A stretch of 64,000 nt of DNA from Tropicimonas marinistellae (GTDB taxonomy: Bacteria; Pseudomonadota; Alphaproteobacteria; Rhodobacterales; Rhodobacteraceae): assembly GCF_001509585.1 (NCBI RefSeq), contig NZ_LNCI01000002.1, forward strand, positions 434,001 through 498,000, in the 5' to 3' direction. Both the position numbers and the translations under genes were made by a program. Below, one piece after another: positions 34,548-42,491 of the stretch (position 1 is the stretch's first letter; the number at the start of each line of letters is the position of its first letter). The notes under the pieces are model-generated. The model was not told where the DNA came from and did not search any database. It saw only the letters and a program-made list of their open reading frames with translations.

Positions 34548-34644
34548 CGGCCCTTGCAGGAGGCCGGACGAACGAGACGCCCGACGGCAAGGACCGCCAC
34601 GACCACGACGCGACCGATCCCTTCCAACAAGGAAAGGATAGTCC

Positions 34645-35037
34645 GTGAAACTTGGAATTGTCGTCAGCGAGGGCCCCTACACCCATCAGGCCGCTGACAC
34701 CGCTTATCATTTCGCGAAGGCGGCGCTGGACAAGGGGCACGAGGTGCCTCGCGTCTTCTTCTATCATGACGGGGTCAATGTCGCGACGCGCCTCAGCGTA
34801 CCGCCGCAGGACGAACGCCATATCCAGAAGAACTGGACCGCGCTTGCCGCGGCAAACGATATCGACATGGTCGTATGCATCGCCGCCGCGCAACGCCGTG
34901 GCATTCTCGACGAGAACGAAGCCAAGCGGCAGGGCAAGGACGCCTCGAACCTCGCCGAAGGCTTCCGCATCTCCGGCCTCGGGCAGCTCATCGAGATGGG
35001 CATCGAATGTGACCGCATGGTCATGTTCGGCGATTGA
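34645..35037 (+). CDS. dsrE: DsrE sulfurtransferase subunit
   Basis: This 130-residue protein has the DsrE fold (MKLGIVVSEGPYTHQAADTA) with the active-site Cys in DMVVCIAAAQRRGI and the following ASNLAEGFRISGLGQL helix typical of DsrE/TusD. It forms a hexamer with DsrF and DsrH and passes sulfur to DsrC. GTG at 34645 follows GGAAAGGA. DsrF starts 11 bases behind. Confidence 0.92.
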   Translation: MKLGIVVSEGPYTHQAADTAYHFAKAALDKGHEVPRVFFYHDGVNVATRLSVPPQDERHIQKNWTALAAANDIDMVVCIAAAQRRGILDENEAKRQGKDASNLAEGFRISGLGQLIEMGIECDRMVMFGD

Positions 35038-35048
35038 GGGAGCATCAC

Positions 35049-35456
35049 ATGTCTGACGCCAAGAAGTTTCTCTATGTGAACCGCAAGGCACCGTACGGGA
35101 CGATCTATGCTCTCGAAAGCCTCGAGGTCGTGTTGATCGCCGCTGCTTTCGAGCAGGATGTGAGCCTCGCATTTCTCGACGATGGCGTGTTCCAATTGAC
35201 TAGGGATCAAAGCACCGACGCAATCGGCGTGAAAAACTTCTCGCCCACCTTCCGCGCGCTTGGCGATTACGAGGTCACCAAGCTCTTCGTGGAAAAGGAA
35301 TCTCTGGACGAGCGGGGGCTGGACCCCTCCGATCTGCAGGAAATCGTGTGGGAAGACGAGGAGGAGGATTGGGAAGAGAAACCCTCCATCCGCATCGTCA
35401 GCCGCGCCGAGATGGCCGACATCATGGCCGACCAGGACGTGGTCCTGAGTTTCTGA
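35049..35456 (+). CDS. dsrF: DsrF sulfur-relay subunit
   Basis: This 135-residue protein has the DsrF/TusC pattern: FLYVNRKAPYGTIYALESLEVVL, then FLDDGVFQL, and an acidic C-terminal third. It is the structural partner of DsrE and DsrH in the E2F2H2 hexamer. ATG at 35049 with GAGGGAG upstream is preferred over the frame's earlier start. The gene sits 11 bases after dsrE and 12 bases before dsrH. Confidence 0.9.
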   Translation: MSDAKKFLYVNRKAPYGTIYALESLEVVLIAAAFEQDVSLAFLDDGVFQLTRDQSTDAIGVKNFSPTFRALGDYEVTKLFVEKESLDERGLDPSDLQEIVWEDEEEDWEEKPSIRIVSRAEMADIMADQDVVLSF

Positions 35457-35468
35457 GGGGGAGAACCG

Positions 35469-35777
35469 ATGTCCACATTACATACTGTCAACAAGTCTCC
35501 CTTTGGCGATGGTGCCTTGTCGAGCTGCATCGCGCACTGCAAGGCCGGCGATGGCGTGTTGCTGATCGAAGATGGCGTCTACGGGGCGCTCGCCGGTTCG
35601 GCTATTTCGGAGGCCGTGGTGGCCTGCTCCGCCGATGTGGCCTTCTACCGGCTCGAAGGCGACGTGGCCGCGCGCGGCCTGCCCGGAGCAAAGTTGATCC
35701 GTCAGGTCAAACCCGTTGGCTATGACGGCTTCGTCGATCTCGTCACCGAGTATGACCGCACGCAATCCTGGCTCTGA
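35469..35777 (+). CDS. dsrH: DsrH sulfur-relay subunit
   Basis: This 102-residue protein matches DsrH/TusB with HTVNKSPFGDGALSSCIAHC near the start, a conserved Cys in that block, and LIEDGVYGALAG. It completes the DsrEFH complex that hands persulfide sulfur to DsrC. It is 49 bases before dsrC. Confidence 0.9.
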   Translation: MSTLHTVNKSPFGDGALSSCIAHCKAGDGVLLIEDGVYGALAGSAISEAVVACSADVAFYRLEGDVAARGLPGAKLIRQVKPVGYDGFVDLVTEYDRTQSWL

Positions 35778-35826
35778 ATACACGCCGGAAAGTCGGCGGA
35801 TACACCTGAAAGAAGAGGAAAACATC

Positions 35827-36159
35827 ATGGCTTATCAAGTAAATGGCTCCACGATTGAAGCCGACGAAGAGGGCTACATTGTCAATCTCGATGACTGGTC
35901 GAAGGAACTGGCCGCCGAGATCGCCAAGGCCGAGAGCGTGGAGATGACCGAGAACCATTGGAAAGTCATCGACTTCCTGCGGAAGTACTATGACGAATTC
36001 CAGCTCGCGCCGGCGGTTCGGGTTCTTGTCAAGAATGCCAAGAAAAAGCTCGGTGCCGAGATCGGCAACAGCAAGACACTCGAGGAGATGTTCCCGAAAG
36101 GCGCTGCCAAGCAGGGCTGCAAGATTGCGGGTCTGCCCAAGCCCACCGGCTGCGTCTGA
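35827..36159 (+). CDS. dsrC: DsrC sulfur carrier with both C-terminal cysteines
   Basis: This 110-residue protein has the full DsrC C-terminus KQGCKIAGLPKPTGCV with Cys98 and Cys109 ten residues apart. TusE proteins lack the first of these. Both cysteines allow an intramolecular disulfide or trisulfide, the form handled by DsrMK/HdrD-type reductases. ATG at 35827 is preceded by GAAGAGGAAAA. The gene closes the dsrEFH-C block. Because dsrAB is not in the window, the sulfur load may come from TusA, rhodanese and polysulfide rather than from sulfite reductase, with Isp2 as possible redox partner (inferred). Confidence 0.93.
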   Translation: MAYQVNGSTIEADEEGYIVNLDDWSKELAAEIAKAESVEMTENHWKVIDFLRKYYDEFQLAPAVRVLVKNAKKKLGAEIGNSKTLEEMFPKGAAKQGCKIAGLPKPTGCV

Positions 36160-36179
36160 CGGAAAGAACCCAGCGCCTT

Positions 36180-36197
36180 CCCCGGACCTCACCGGGG
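36180..36197 (+). terminator. GC hairpin after dsrC
   Basis: A perfect 6-bp stem CCCCGG (36180-36185) / CCGGGG (36192-36197) lies 21 bases behind the dsrC stop. Only CGTTTC follows, so termination would be weak. The 246-base gap up to the cytochrome gene otherwise shows no gene. Confidence 0.35.
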
Positions 36198-36405
36198 CGT
36201 TTCACCACCGAAGAGGGGCGCCGGTGACGCACAGGGATCGGTTTCGGCCGGTCCCGCAAGAACACAGGCCGCAAGGGAATGCTCTTTCGAAGCGCGGCGA
36301 GATCCTGCTTCGAGAGCAATGGGTGGAGAGACCCGGCAGGGCTCCACATTTGCGGCAGCGAGTGATGCCTGCCGAGCACGTGATTGTAAACCTACGGAGC
36401 CAATC

Positions 36406-36792
36406 ATGAGAGCCACCTTGACCTGCCTTTTTGCCGCCTCGGCGATGCTGATCTTTCCTGCGGCCGAAAGCTTTGCAGAAGGCGACGGAAACTGGAAACG
36501 CGGCCGGATCTACTATCGCGCCGCCTGCACCTCCTGCCATACCGAAGAAGTCGGGGAATCCATCTCGCCTGCCTCCAAGAAGATCGCTGAGTGGGAAGCA
36601 TGGATCGAGACGCCCGAGGGGGCCGAACACCTCGCGGAATATGTGAGCCAGGAGTACCGGGCCAGCATCGCGCCCGACAACAAGGTCGCCGAGAAGTTCG
36701 CACCCATCGGCAATGACGACCTCTGGGCAGACATCCGGGCCTTCGTCATATACGGCGCCAAGGATTCCGCGACTCCGGCCACTTGCAACTGA
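36406..36792 (+). CDS. Exported monohaem c-type cytochrome
   Basis: This 128-residue protein has a signal peptide (MRATLTCLFAASAMLIFPAA.., cleavage about residue 23) and one haem-binding motif CTSCH (residues about 43-47). No clear sixth-ligand methionine is obvious near the C-terminus. It should be a periplasmic electron carrier, perhaps linked with the YeeE transporter, the rhodanese or the hydrogenase. The next gene begins 52 bases behind. The exact partner is unknown. Confidence 0.78.
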   Translation: MRATLTCLFAASAMLIFPAAESFAEGDGNWKRGRIYYRAACTSCHTEEVGESISPASKKIAEWEAWIETPEGAEHLAEYVSQEYRASIAPDNKVAEKFAPIGNDDLWADIRAFVIYGAKDSATPATCN

Positions 36793-36844
36793 AAATCGCC
36801 CGGCCCCCGCACAGGCGTTCGGGGCGCCGGGGAGGGGACATGAA

Positions 36845-38125
36845 ATGGCTACGCACGACTCCGCGACCGACGCTGCACCGGTAAAACCCTCACTTCCGGA
36901 ATGGGCCGAGGGCTTCGCCGAGGATTACAAGAAGATCTTCATCGATGAGTGGTCGCCCTACCTGGGCTTCATGCTGCTCGTCAGTATCGCAATGATGCTC
37001 ATGGCCAGCGGTGTCTTCTGGGGCGTCTTTGGCGGGCTGAAGCTCTGGGGCGATCACTTCAACAATGCGATCGGCCTCGGGGCCGCGCTGGGGATCAGCG
37101 AAAACCTGAAGGGACCGCTGGAACATCAGATGTCGGTCATGAACATTTCATTGCTTCTGGGCGCGTTCACCGCGGCGCTTATGTCGATGCAATTCGCTAT
37201 CCGCAAGGCGCCTCTGAGCGAGTATGCCTATGGCGCCGTCGGCGGCGCGCTCATGGGGATCGGTGCAACCATTGCCGGGGGCTGCACCACAGGCGGGTTC
37301 TTCGTTCCACTGACATTCAGCGCGCCTGCGGGCTGGGCGATGTGGCTAGGCCTGCTGGCCGGTGCCTTCGTCGGCCTAAAGGTCCTGCTCTGGGGGATGG
37401 AGAACATCACCTGGGGCACAACCGCACCAAAAAACAGGACGCCGACGCTCAAGCCATACTTCCCCTACCTCGGCCTTGGTGTTGCAATCGTCGTGCTCTG
37501 GTGGGGCGTGAGTTGGCTCCGCAGTGAGGACAATTACACGACGATCCTCGCGCTGATGATGCTCTCGGGTTTCGGTATCGGCTTTGTGATGCACCGCTCG
37601 CGGCTCTGTTTCGCACGCGCGATCCGCGAGCCCTTCATGACGGCCGAGGGCATGATGACCAAGGCAATGATCCTCGCGATCTTCGTCGGCTTCCTCTTCG
37701 GCTCCGTTCTGATCCAGAAGGGAAATATCGACCCGTATGTCGCGATCTCCACGCGCTTCTGGCTTGGCTCGCTGATCGGCGGGGTGATCTTTGGCATCGG
37801 AATGGTGCTCGCGGGGGGCTGTGCGTCCGGCACGCTCTGGCGGATCGGAGAAGGCCATCTGAAACTCGTCGTGGTCCTGTTCTTCTTCGCCTGGGTCGGC
37901 TCCATCGCGAGCGCGCTGTTCGGCAATATGGGGCTGACCAAGGGCGAGCTCGATCTCGATTTCATGGATGGAATGGTCGAGTTTTCCAAACTCGGCTACC
38001 AAGCCTTCCTGCCCGACATGCTGGGGGGGTGGGGACCAACCTATTTCGCCATGATCGCCATTCTGGCCGTCTGGTGGTGCCTCGTTCGCTACAACGAGAC
38101 CACAGAGAAATTCACTGTGATTTGA
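36845..38125 (+). CDS. YeeE/YedE family sulfur-compound transporter
   Basis: This 426-residue integral membrane protein has about nine to ten helices and two family repeats, each with a conserved cysteine: IAGGCTTGGFF and LAGGCASGTLWRIGEG, plus HRSRLCFARAI. Members import thiosulfate or other sulfane compounds through cysteine relays (TsuA) or are associated with selenium/sulfur metabolism. ATG at 36845 is set by GGGGAGGGG eight bases upstream. Between the cytochrome c and an exported rhodanese, it probably moves sulfane sulfur from periplasm to TusA/DsrE2 in the cytoplasm (inferred). Confidence 0.86.
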   Translation: MATHDSATDAAPVKPSLPEWAEGFAEDYKKIFIDEWSPYLGFMLLVSIAMMLMASGVFWGVFGGLKLWGDHFNNAIGLGAALGISENLKGPLEHQMSVMNISLLLGAFTAALMSMQFAIRKAPLSEYAYGAVGGALMGIGATIAGGCTTGGFFVPLTFSAPAGWAMWLGLLAGAFVGLKVLLWGMENITWGTTAPKNRTPTLKPYFPYLGLGVAIVVLWWGVSWLRSEDNYTTILALMMLSGFGIGFVMHRSRLCFARAIREPFMTAEGMMTKAMILAIFVGFLFGSVLIQKGNIDPYVAISTRFWLGSLIGGVIFGIGMVLAGGCASGTLWRIGEGHLKLVVVLFFFAWVGSIASALFGNMGLTKGELDLDFMDGMVEFSKLGYQAFLPDMLGGWGPTYFAMIAILAVWWCLVRYNETTEKFTVI

Positions 38126-38191
38126 ACGACATGTTTCCCGGGGCCGCTCGGGGAACACCACGCTCTCCAATACAGCAAACAGGAGGAGAAA

Positions 38192-39343
38192 ATGAGCGCC
38201 AGGACCAAGTTGACAGGACTTGCCGTGGCCGTAGCGGTGGCCTTTGCCCCGGTTTCCATCGCATCGGCCGAGCAAGCCGCGCCGACCGCAGAAGACAAAG
38301 CCGGCTGGTTCCACGAGGAGCATGTGGTCGCTTACGACTTTATCGCGCCTTACGCGGTGCTGCCGCAGCGCGACGATGTGATGATCGTCGATTCTCGTCC
38401 CGAGCGCATGTTCGGCCCGGGCCACATCCCGACCTCGGTGTTGATCCCCGACAGCAAGTTCGCCGAAATGACCGGCATGCTACCCGAAGCAAAGGACCAG
38501 TTGCTGATCTTCTATTGCGGCGGCTATGCCTGCAAGCTCAGCCACAAGTCCGCCTTCAAAGCCGAGGAAATGGGCTACACCAATGTGAAGGTCTACGCCG
38601 CTGGTTTCCCGGACTGGAAGGAAAAGGGTGGATCGGTCTCGATCAACACCGCTTATCTGCAGCAGCTCATGGCCGGTGAAGAGCCGGTGATGGTCGTCGA
38701 CTCGCGCCCGAAGGGCAGCAAGTACGACAAGGGCAATATCCCAGGTTCGATCAGCCTGCCTGACAGCAAGTTCGAGGCCATGGCCGGCCTGCTGCCCGCC
38801 AACAAGGACACCGCGCTCGTGTTCTATTGCGGCGGCTACATCTGCAAGCTGTCGGACAATTCCGCCCAGGCCGCGATGAAGATGGGGTACACAAAGGTCT
38901 TCACCTATCCGGCCGGCTATCCAGAGTGGAAGAAGCTCGTCGGAGTCGTCGCGATGCATGTCTCGCCGGACACCAATGCCGCCGCCTCCATGGCCGTGCC
39001 GGAAATGGCCGCGCCGGGCGAAGGTGCAATGGGTGTCGAGGAGTTCAACAACATCCTCGCCGACCGTCTGGACAACGTGCTGATCGTCGATGTCCGCGAC
39101 GCGGAAGAATATGCAGCCGGTGCCCTCGAAGGGTCGATGAACATCCCGGTAGGCGAGTTGGAGGACAAGGTGTTCGACCTGCCCGACGACAAGAAGATCA
39201 TCTTCATCTGCACCTCCGGTGGACGCAGCGGCGAGGCCTATGACCTCTCCAAGCTGTTGAATCCGGGGCTCGACGTGGCCTTCCTGGACGCTGTTGTTAA
39301 GTATGGCAAGGACGGCACCATCGAGGTTCTGCCGCACAGCTGA
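38192..39343 (+). CDS. Exported triple-rhodanese sulfurtransferase
   Basis: This 383-residue protein starts with a Sec signal (TKLTGLAVAVAVAFAPVSIA) and has three rhodanese domains with active cysteines in FYCGGYACKLS (about residue 109), FYCGGYICKLS (about 213) and FICTSGGRSGEA (about 338). All three catalytic Cys are present, so the protein may hold several persulfides in the periplasm. It is the last gene before a good terminator and probably feeds the YeeE transporter just upstream (inferred). Confidence 0.88.
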   Translation: MSARTKLTGLAVAVAVAFAPVSIASAEQAAPTAEDKAGWFHEEHVVAYDFIAPYAVLPQRDDVMIVDSRPERMFGPGHIPTSVLIPDSKFAEMTGMLPEAKDQLLIFYCGGYACKLSHKSAFKAEEMGYTNVKVYAAGFPDWKEKGGSVSINTAYLQQLMAGEEPVMVVDSRPKGSKYDKGNIPGSISLPDSKFEAMAGLLPANKDTALVFYCGGYICKLSDNSAQAAMKMGYTKVFTYPAGYPEWKKLVGVVAMHVSPDTNAAASMAVPEMAAPGEGAMGVEEFNNILADRLDNVLIVDVRDAEEYAAGALEGSMNIPVGELEDKVFDLPDDKKIIFICTSGGRSGEAYDLSKLLNPGLDVAFLDAVVKYGKDGTIEVLPHS

Positions 39344-39369
39344 TCGGTTTTCGATCCCTGCTCATGGAG

Positions 39370-39400
39370 ACGGCCGGCAGATGCGGGCCGTTTTCGTTTC
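39370..39400 (+). terminator. Rho-independent-like terminator closing the hydrogenase/sulfur operon
   Basis: Stem ACGGCC (39370-39375) / GGCCGT (39386-39391) is followed by TTTCGTTTC. The site lies 27 bases after the rhodanese stop, between two convergent genes. It is consistent with the end of the plus-strand hydrogenase/sulfur transcript. Confidence 0.6.
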
Positions 39401-39413
39401 GGGAGAGTCGCTG

Positions 39414-39890
39414 TCAGGCGGAGGCAACGTTCCAGGCGTCCAGCGTTTCCCGGGCCAGCGCCACTGCCTGCGGGATTGCCACGGCCACTTTCGAGCTCAG
39501 CTCGGTGCCCCAGCCCAGCGTCGCCGGCTCAATACCTATGAGTGCGCGCCGCTCCGGCAGGTCTCCGCTCAGCCGGTTCATGTCGAACAGATCGGCAAGC
39601 CCGACCTCATGAACGCTGAGCTTGCCCGAGCGCACGAAGGCGTCCATCTCGTCCCCCTCAAGCCGTCGGACCGTGCCCGCGCCGGAGTGGAATTGTGCGG
39701 CATCAAAGACCACCAATTGATCGGCCGCCCCGATGGGTTCGGCCAGCGTGAAGCTGAGCGTTCCGCCGTCGATGCAGGTGATCTCGGCCTCCTCTCCATA
39801 AAGCGTTTCGAACATCTCCACAGCCCGGACCCCGGCAGCTTCGTCCGACATGATGGAGTTCCCGATTCCCAGAATGAGTATCCGCGCCAC
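39414..39890 (-). CDS. hyaD: Hydrogenase maturation endopeptidase
   Basis: This 158-residue protease has the HyaD/HupD signature ARILILGIGNSIMSDEAAGV, with the nickel-sensing acidic residue in MSDE and Asp in VVFDAAQF, and His in VHEVGL. It removes the C-terminal tail of the hydrogenase large subunit after nickel insertion. GTG at 39890 is chosen because GGAGAAG lies five bases upstream; the longer frame to 39965 would cross the promoter of hypC. It is the only minus-strand gene within the hydrogenase block and divergent from hypC. Confidence 0.9.
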   Translation of the reverse strand: MARILILGIGNSIMSDEAAGVRAVEMFETLYGEEAEITCIDGGTLSFTLAEPIGAADQLVVFDAAQFHSGAGTVRRLEGDEMDAFVRSGKLSVHEVGLADLFDMNRLSGDLPERRALIGIEPATLGWGTELSSKVAVAIPQAVALARETLDAWNVASA

Positions 39891-40024
39891 GCAACTTCTC
39901 CATTCTTGGTCCCGGGCTCTTGGCGGTGTTGATATGACAAAACGAGACAAATCGTCAGCCTGCATCTTCCCTTAAAACGTATTACAAACTTCGAATATAA
40001 GAACAACAAGAAAGGACGTGATTC
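39891..40024. promoter_or_regulatory. Divergent hyaD / hypC promoter region
   Basis: The 134-base region between the hyaD and hypC starts is AT-rich in its right half (about 39968-40010). AAGAAAGGACGTG serves as ribosome-binding site for hypC. A TTGATATGACAAAA string at 39929-39942 only partly resembles an FNR box and was not accepted. Confidence 0.4.
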
Positions 40025-40252
40025 ATGTGCCTTGCCGTGCCGATGCGTATCAATGCAATCGATGGTTTCGTCGCGACATGTGAGGCCTGCGGGATCGAGC
40101 GGGACGTGAACCTGTTCATGATGCAGGGCGAAGATCTGGCTATTGGCGATCACGTGCTGATCCATGTCGGATACGCGATCAAGAAGGTGTCGGAAGAAGA
40201 AGCCCGGTTGAGCTGGGACGCCTTCGACGAGATCCTGTCGGACAATGCATGA
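40025..40252 (+). CDS. hypC: HypC hydrogenase assembly chaperone
   Basis: This 75-residue chaperone begins MCLAVPMRI with the essential Cys2. HypC carries the Fe(CN)2CO group with HypD and delivers it to the large subunit precursor. The stop overlaps the hypA start by eight bases. It opens the hypCABDFE block. Confidence 0.93.
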   Translation: MCLAVPMRINAIDGFVATCEACGIERDVNLFMMQGEDLAIGDHVLIHVGYAIKKVSEEEARLSWDAFDEILSDNA

Positions 40253-40637
40253 ACTCGCAATCTGCCAGGCGCTGATCGATCAGGTCGAAACAGTGGCCAG
40301 CAATAATCGCGCAACCCGTGTGAGCGGCGTCACGCTTGATGTCGGCCCGCTATCAGGCGTGGTGCCGGAACTGCTCTTGAATGCCTTTCCCGTCGCAGCG
40401 GCCGGCTCTGTGGCCGAGGGCGCAATCCTGACCATCGAGGCCGCGCCGGTACGAGTCTGGTGCAAGAGCTGCGAAACCGAAAGTGACGCGAAGATCAACC
40501 GCCTGGTCTGCGCAAGCTGCGGCGACTGGCGGACGGAGCTACGCTCTGGAGATGAACTGATGTTAAGGTCCGTGGTGCTGGAGGATGCAACATCCACGCC
40601 GCATGCGGGCCAACCCGAGGAGAAACAACGTGTGTGA
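40245..40637 (+). CDS. hypA: HypA nickel metallochaperone
   Basis: This 130-residue protein starts MHELAIC, with His2 for nickel, and has a zinc site with CKSC and CASC. HypA inserts nickel into the large subunit with HypB. The stop overlaps the hypB start, as expected for translational coupling. Confidence 0.93.
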   Translation: MHELAICQALIDQVETVASNNRATRVSGVTLDVGPLSGVVPELLLNAFPVAAAGSVAEGAILTIEAAPVRVWCKSCETESDAKINRLVCASCGDWRTELRSGDELMLRSVVLEDATSTPHAGQPEEKQRV

Positions 40638-41379
40638 TACTTGTGGATGCAACGTTACCCTTGCCAATAGGGAGCTTGCCGAGGGCAAGCAGGCGACACA
40701 GGTCCTCGGCAACCTGTTGCAGGTCAATGACGACCAGGCCTTGCACAACCGGGTGCATTTCAATGGGCATGGCGTGTTGTCGGTGAACCTGATGTCGTCC
40801 CCCGGCGCAGGCAAGACCGCGCTTCTGGAAGCCACCGCCGAACTGCTTGGCAACGAGCTTCGTATTGGGGTGATTGAGGGCGATCTGGAGACCGAGAATG
40901 ACGCGGAGCGCATCCGCGCCTGCGGCGTGCCCGTCGTTCAGATATGCACCGGAACGGCCTGCCACCTAGACGCCCACATGGTGCATGACGCCCTGCACCA
41001 GATCGATCTGGACGGGCTGGATGTGCTGTTCGTGGAAAATGTTGGCAATCTCGTCTGCCCTGCCAGTTTCGATCTTGGCCAGCACCGGAACGTCGCGTTG
41101 CTGTCGACCCCGGAAGGCGACGACAAGCCGGCAAAATACCCGGTGATGTTCCGCTCGGCCGACCTCGTCCTGCTCACCAAGCGGGACCTTGCCCCCTACA
41201 TGCCGGAGTTCGATGCAGCAAAGGCCGTGAGCTATGTGCGCCAGTTGGGCAATGTCGCGCCGATCCTGGAGCTATCTGCAAAGTCGGGCGAGGGGCTCGA
41301 GGGATGGGCGAGTTGGCTGAAGCGCGGCGTGGCGGACCTGCGGGAAAACCTCGCCGTTCCGACCGCTGAGGGAGCCTAA
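40630..41379 (+). CDS. hypB: HypB GTPase, nickel insertion
   Basis: This 249-residue GTPase has an N-terminal CDTCGC metal motif, Walker A MSSPGAGKTALLE and the Walker B/DTE-like IEGDLETENDAERI, with nickel/zinc ligands in CTGTACHLD. The His-rich storage tract found in some rhizobial HypB is absent. GTG at 40630 is preceded by GAGGAG. It works with HypA to load nickel. Confidence 0.93.
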   Translation: MCDTCGCNVTLANRELAEGKQATQVLGNLLQVNDDQALHNRVHFNGHGVLSVNLMSSPGAGKTALLEATAELLGNELRIGVIEGDLETENDAERIRACGVPVVQICTGTACHLDAHMVHDALHQIDLDGLDVLFVENVGNLVCPASFDLGQHRNVALLSTPEGDDKPAKYPVMFRSADLVLLTKRDLAPYMPEFDAAKAVSYVRQLGNVAPILELSAKSGEGLEGWASWLKRGVADLRENLAVPTAEGA

Positions 41380-41381
41380 GA

Positions 41382-42491
41382 ATGGCCCTTTCTGCTGCCG
41401 ACTGGCTGGCGCGGATCCGGACCCTGGATCTGCCTGAAAAGGTTCGGATCATGAATGTCTGTGGTGGGCACGAGCGGTCCATCACCCAGGCGGGGCTTCG
41501 GGGCGCGTTGCCTCCGAATATCGAGTTGATCCCGGGCCCCGGCTGCCCGGTCTGCGTCTGTCCGGAGGAGGATGTCTACCAGGCGATCCAGTTGGCCACG
41601 CGGGAGGACCTGACGCTGGCAACCTTCGGCGACATGCTCCGTGTGCCCGTGAATGTGCGCAAGAACGAGATCCGCTCGCTGGAGCAGGCAAAGGCGGCCG
41701 GCGCCGATGTGGTCCCCGTCGCCAGCCCACAGGAAGTGGTGGCGTTGGCCCGGGCAAACCCGGACCGCCGCCTGGTGTTCTTCGCCGCCGGTTTCGAGAC
41801 CACGACCGCGCCGGTTGCCGCGATGATGGCGCAGGGCGTGCCCGACAACCTGCTACTGTTGCTCTCGGGTCGGCTCACCTGGCCGGCGGTCTCCATGCTG
41901 CTGAACTCGGGCGAGATTGGCTTCGATGCGCTGATCGCTCCCGGCCATGTCGGCACGGTCATGGGCCCGGAAGAATGGGAGTTTGTCGTCTCGGAGCATG
42001 GCGTACCCGCGGCCATTGCTGGGTTCGACAGCGGTAGCCTTATGGCCTCCATGTACTCGGTGCTGCGGCAATTGCAGGACGCCAAGCCCTTCCTCGACAA
42101 TTGCTATCCCAGCGTTGTTCAGCCCGGCGGCAACCCGATGGCGCGAAAGTTCCTCGACGATGTGATGGAGGTCATGGATGCCACGTGGCGCGGGATCGGA
42201 ACGATCCCCGGCTCTGGTTTCACCTTGAGGCCGGACTACGCAGAACATGACGCACAGAAGGTCTTGCCGGACTATGGCGACGAGGCCCGCCGCCGGGTGG
42301 GCGAGATGCCCGCCGGCTGCGATTGCGCGCGCGTGGTACTTGGCCGGATCTACCCTGACCAGTGCCGCATCTTTAGCGCCCCCTGCACACCGCGAAATCC
42401 GGTTGGTCCCTGCATGGTGTCCGACGAAGGCGCCTGCCGGATCTGGTGGTCCAGCGGGCGGCGAACCCGCCTGGAGTTGGCCGCTAAATGA
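41382..42491 (+). CDS. hypD: HypD, Fe(CN)2CO assembly protein
   Basis: This 369-residue protein shows the invariant HypD cysteines in NVCGGHE and PGPGCPVCV (the latter the thiol redox pair), and C-terminal [4Fe-4S] ligands in GCDCARV, QCRIFSAPCTP and GPCMVSDEGAC. HypD assembles the cyano-carbonyl iron group with HypC and HypE. Start two bases after the hypB stop; the stop overlaps the hypF start. Confidence 0.95.
   Translation: MALSAADWLARIRTLDLPEKVRIMNVCGGHERSITQAGLRGALPPNIELIPGPGCPVCVCPEEDVYQAIQLATREDLTLATFGDMLRVPVNVRKNEIRSLEQAKAAGADVVPVASPQEVVALARANPDRRLVFFAAGFETTTAPVAAMMAQGVPDNLLLLLSGRLTWPAVSMLLNSGEIGFDALIAPGHVGTVMGPEEWEFVVSEHGVPAAIAGFDSGSLMASMYSVLRQLQDAKPFLDNCYPSVVQPGGNPMARKFLDDVMEVMDATWRGIGTIPGSGFTLRPDYAEHDAQKVLPDYGDEARRRVGEMPAGCDCARVVLGRIYPDQCRIFSAPCTPRNPVGPCMVSDEGACRIWWSSGRRTRLELAAK

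Noticed and set aside
33735-36159. Complete reverse dissimilatory sulfite reductase locus
   Set aside because: dsrA, dsrB, dsrMKJOP and dsrL are not in the window; only the sulfur-relay part is.
28465-39343. O2-tolerant (group 1d-type) hydrogenase
   Set aside because: The proximal cluster motif is ECTGC without the extra cysteines, and the gene order with Isp1/Isp2 fits the Isp type.
39929-39942. FNR-type box TTGATATGACAAAA before hypC
   Set aside because: Only the left half matches TTGAT; the right half is not ATCAA.
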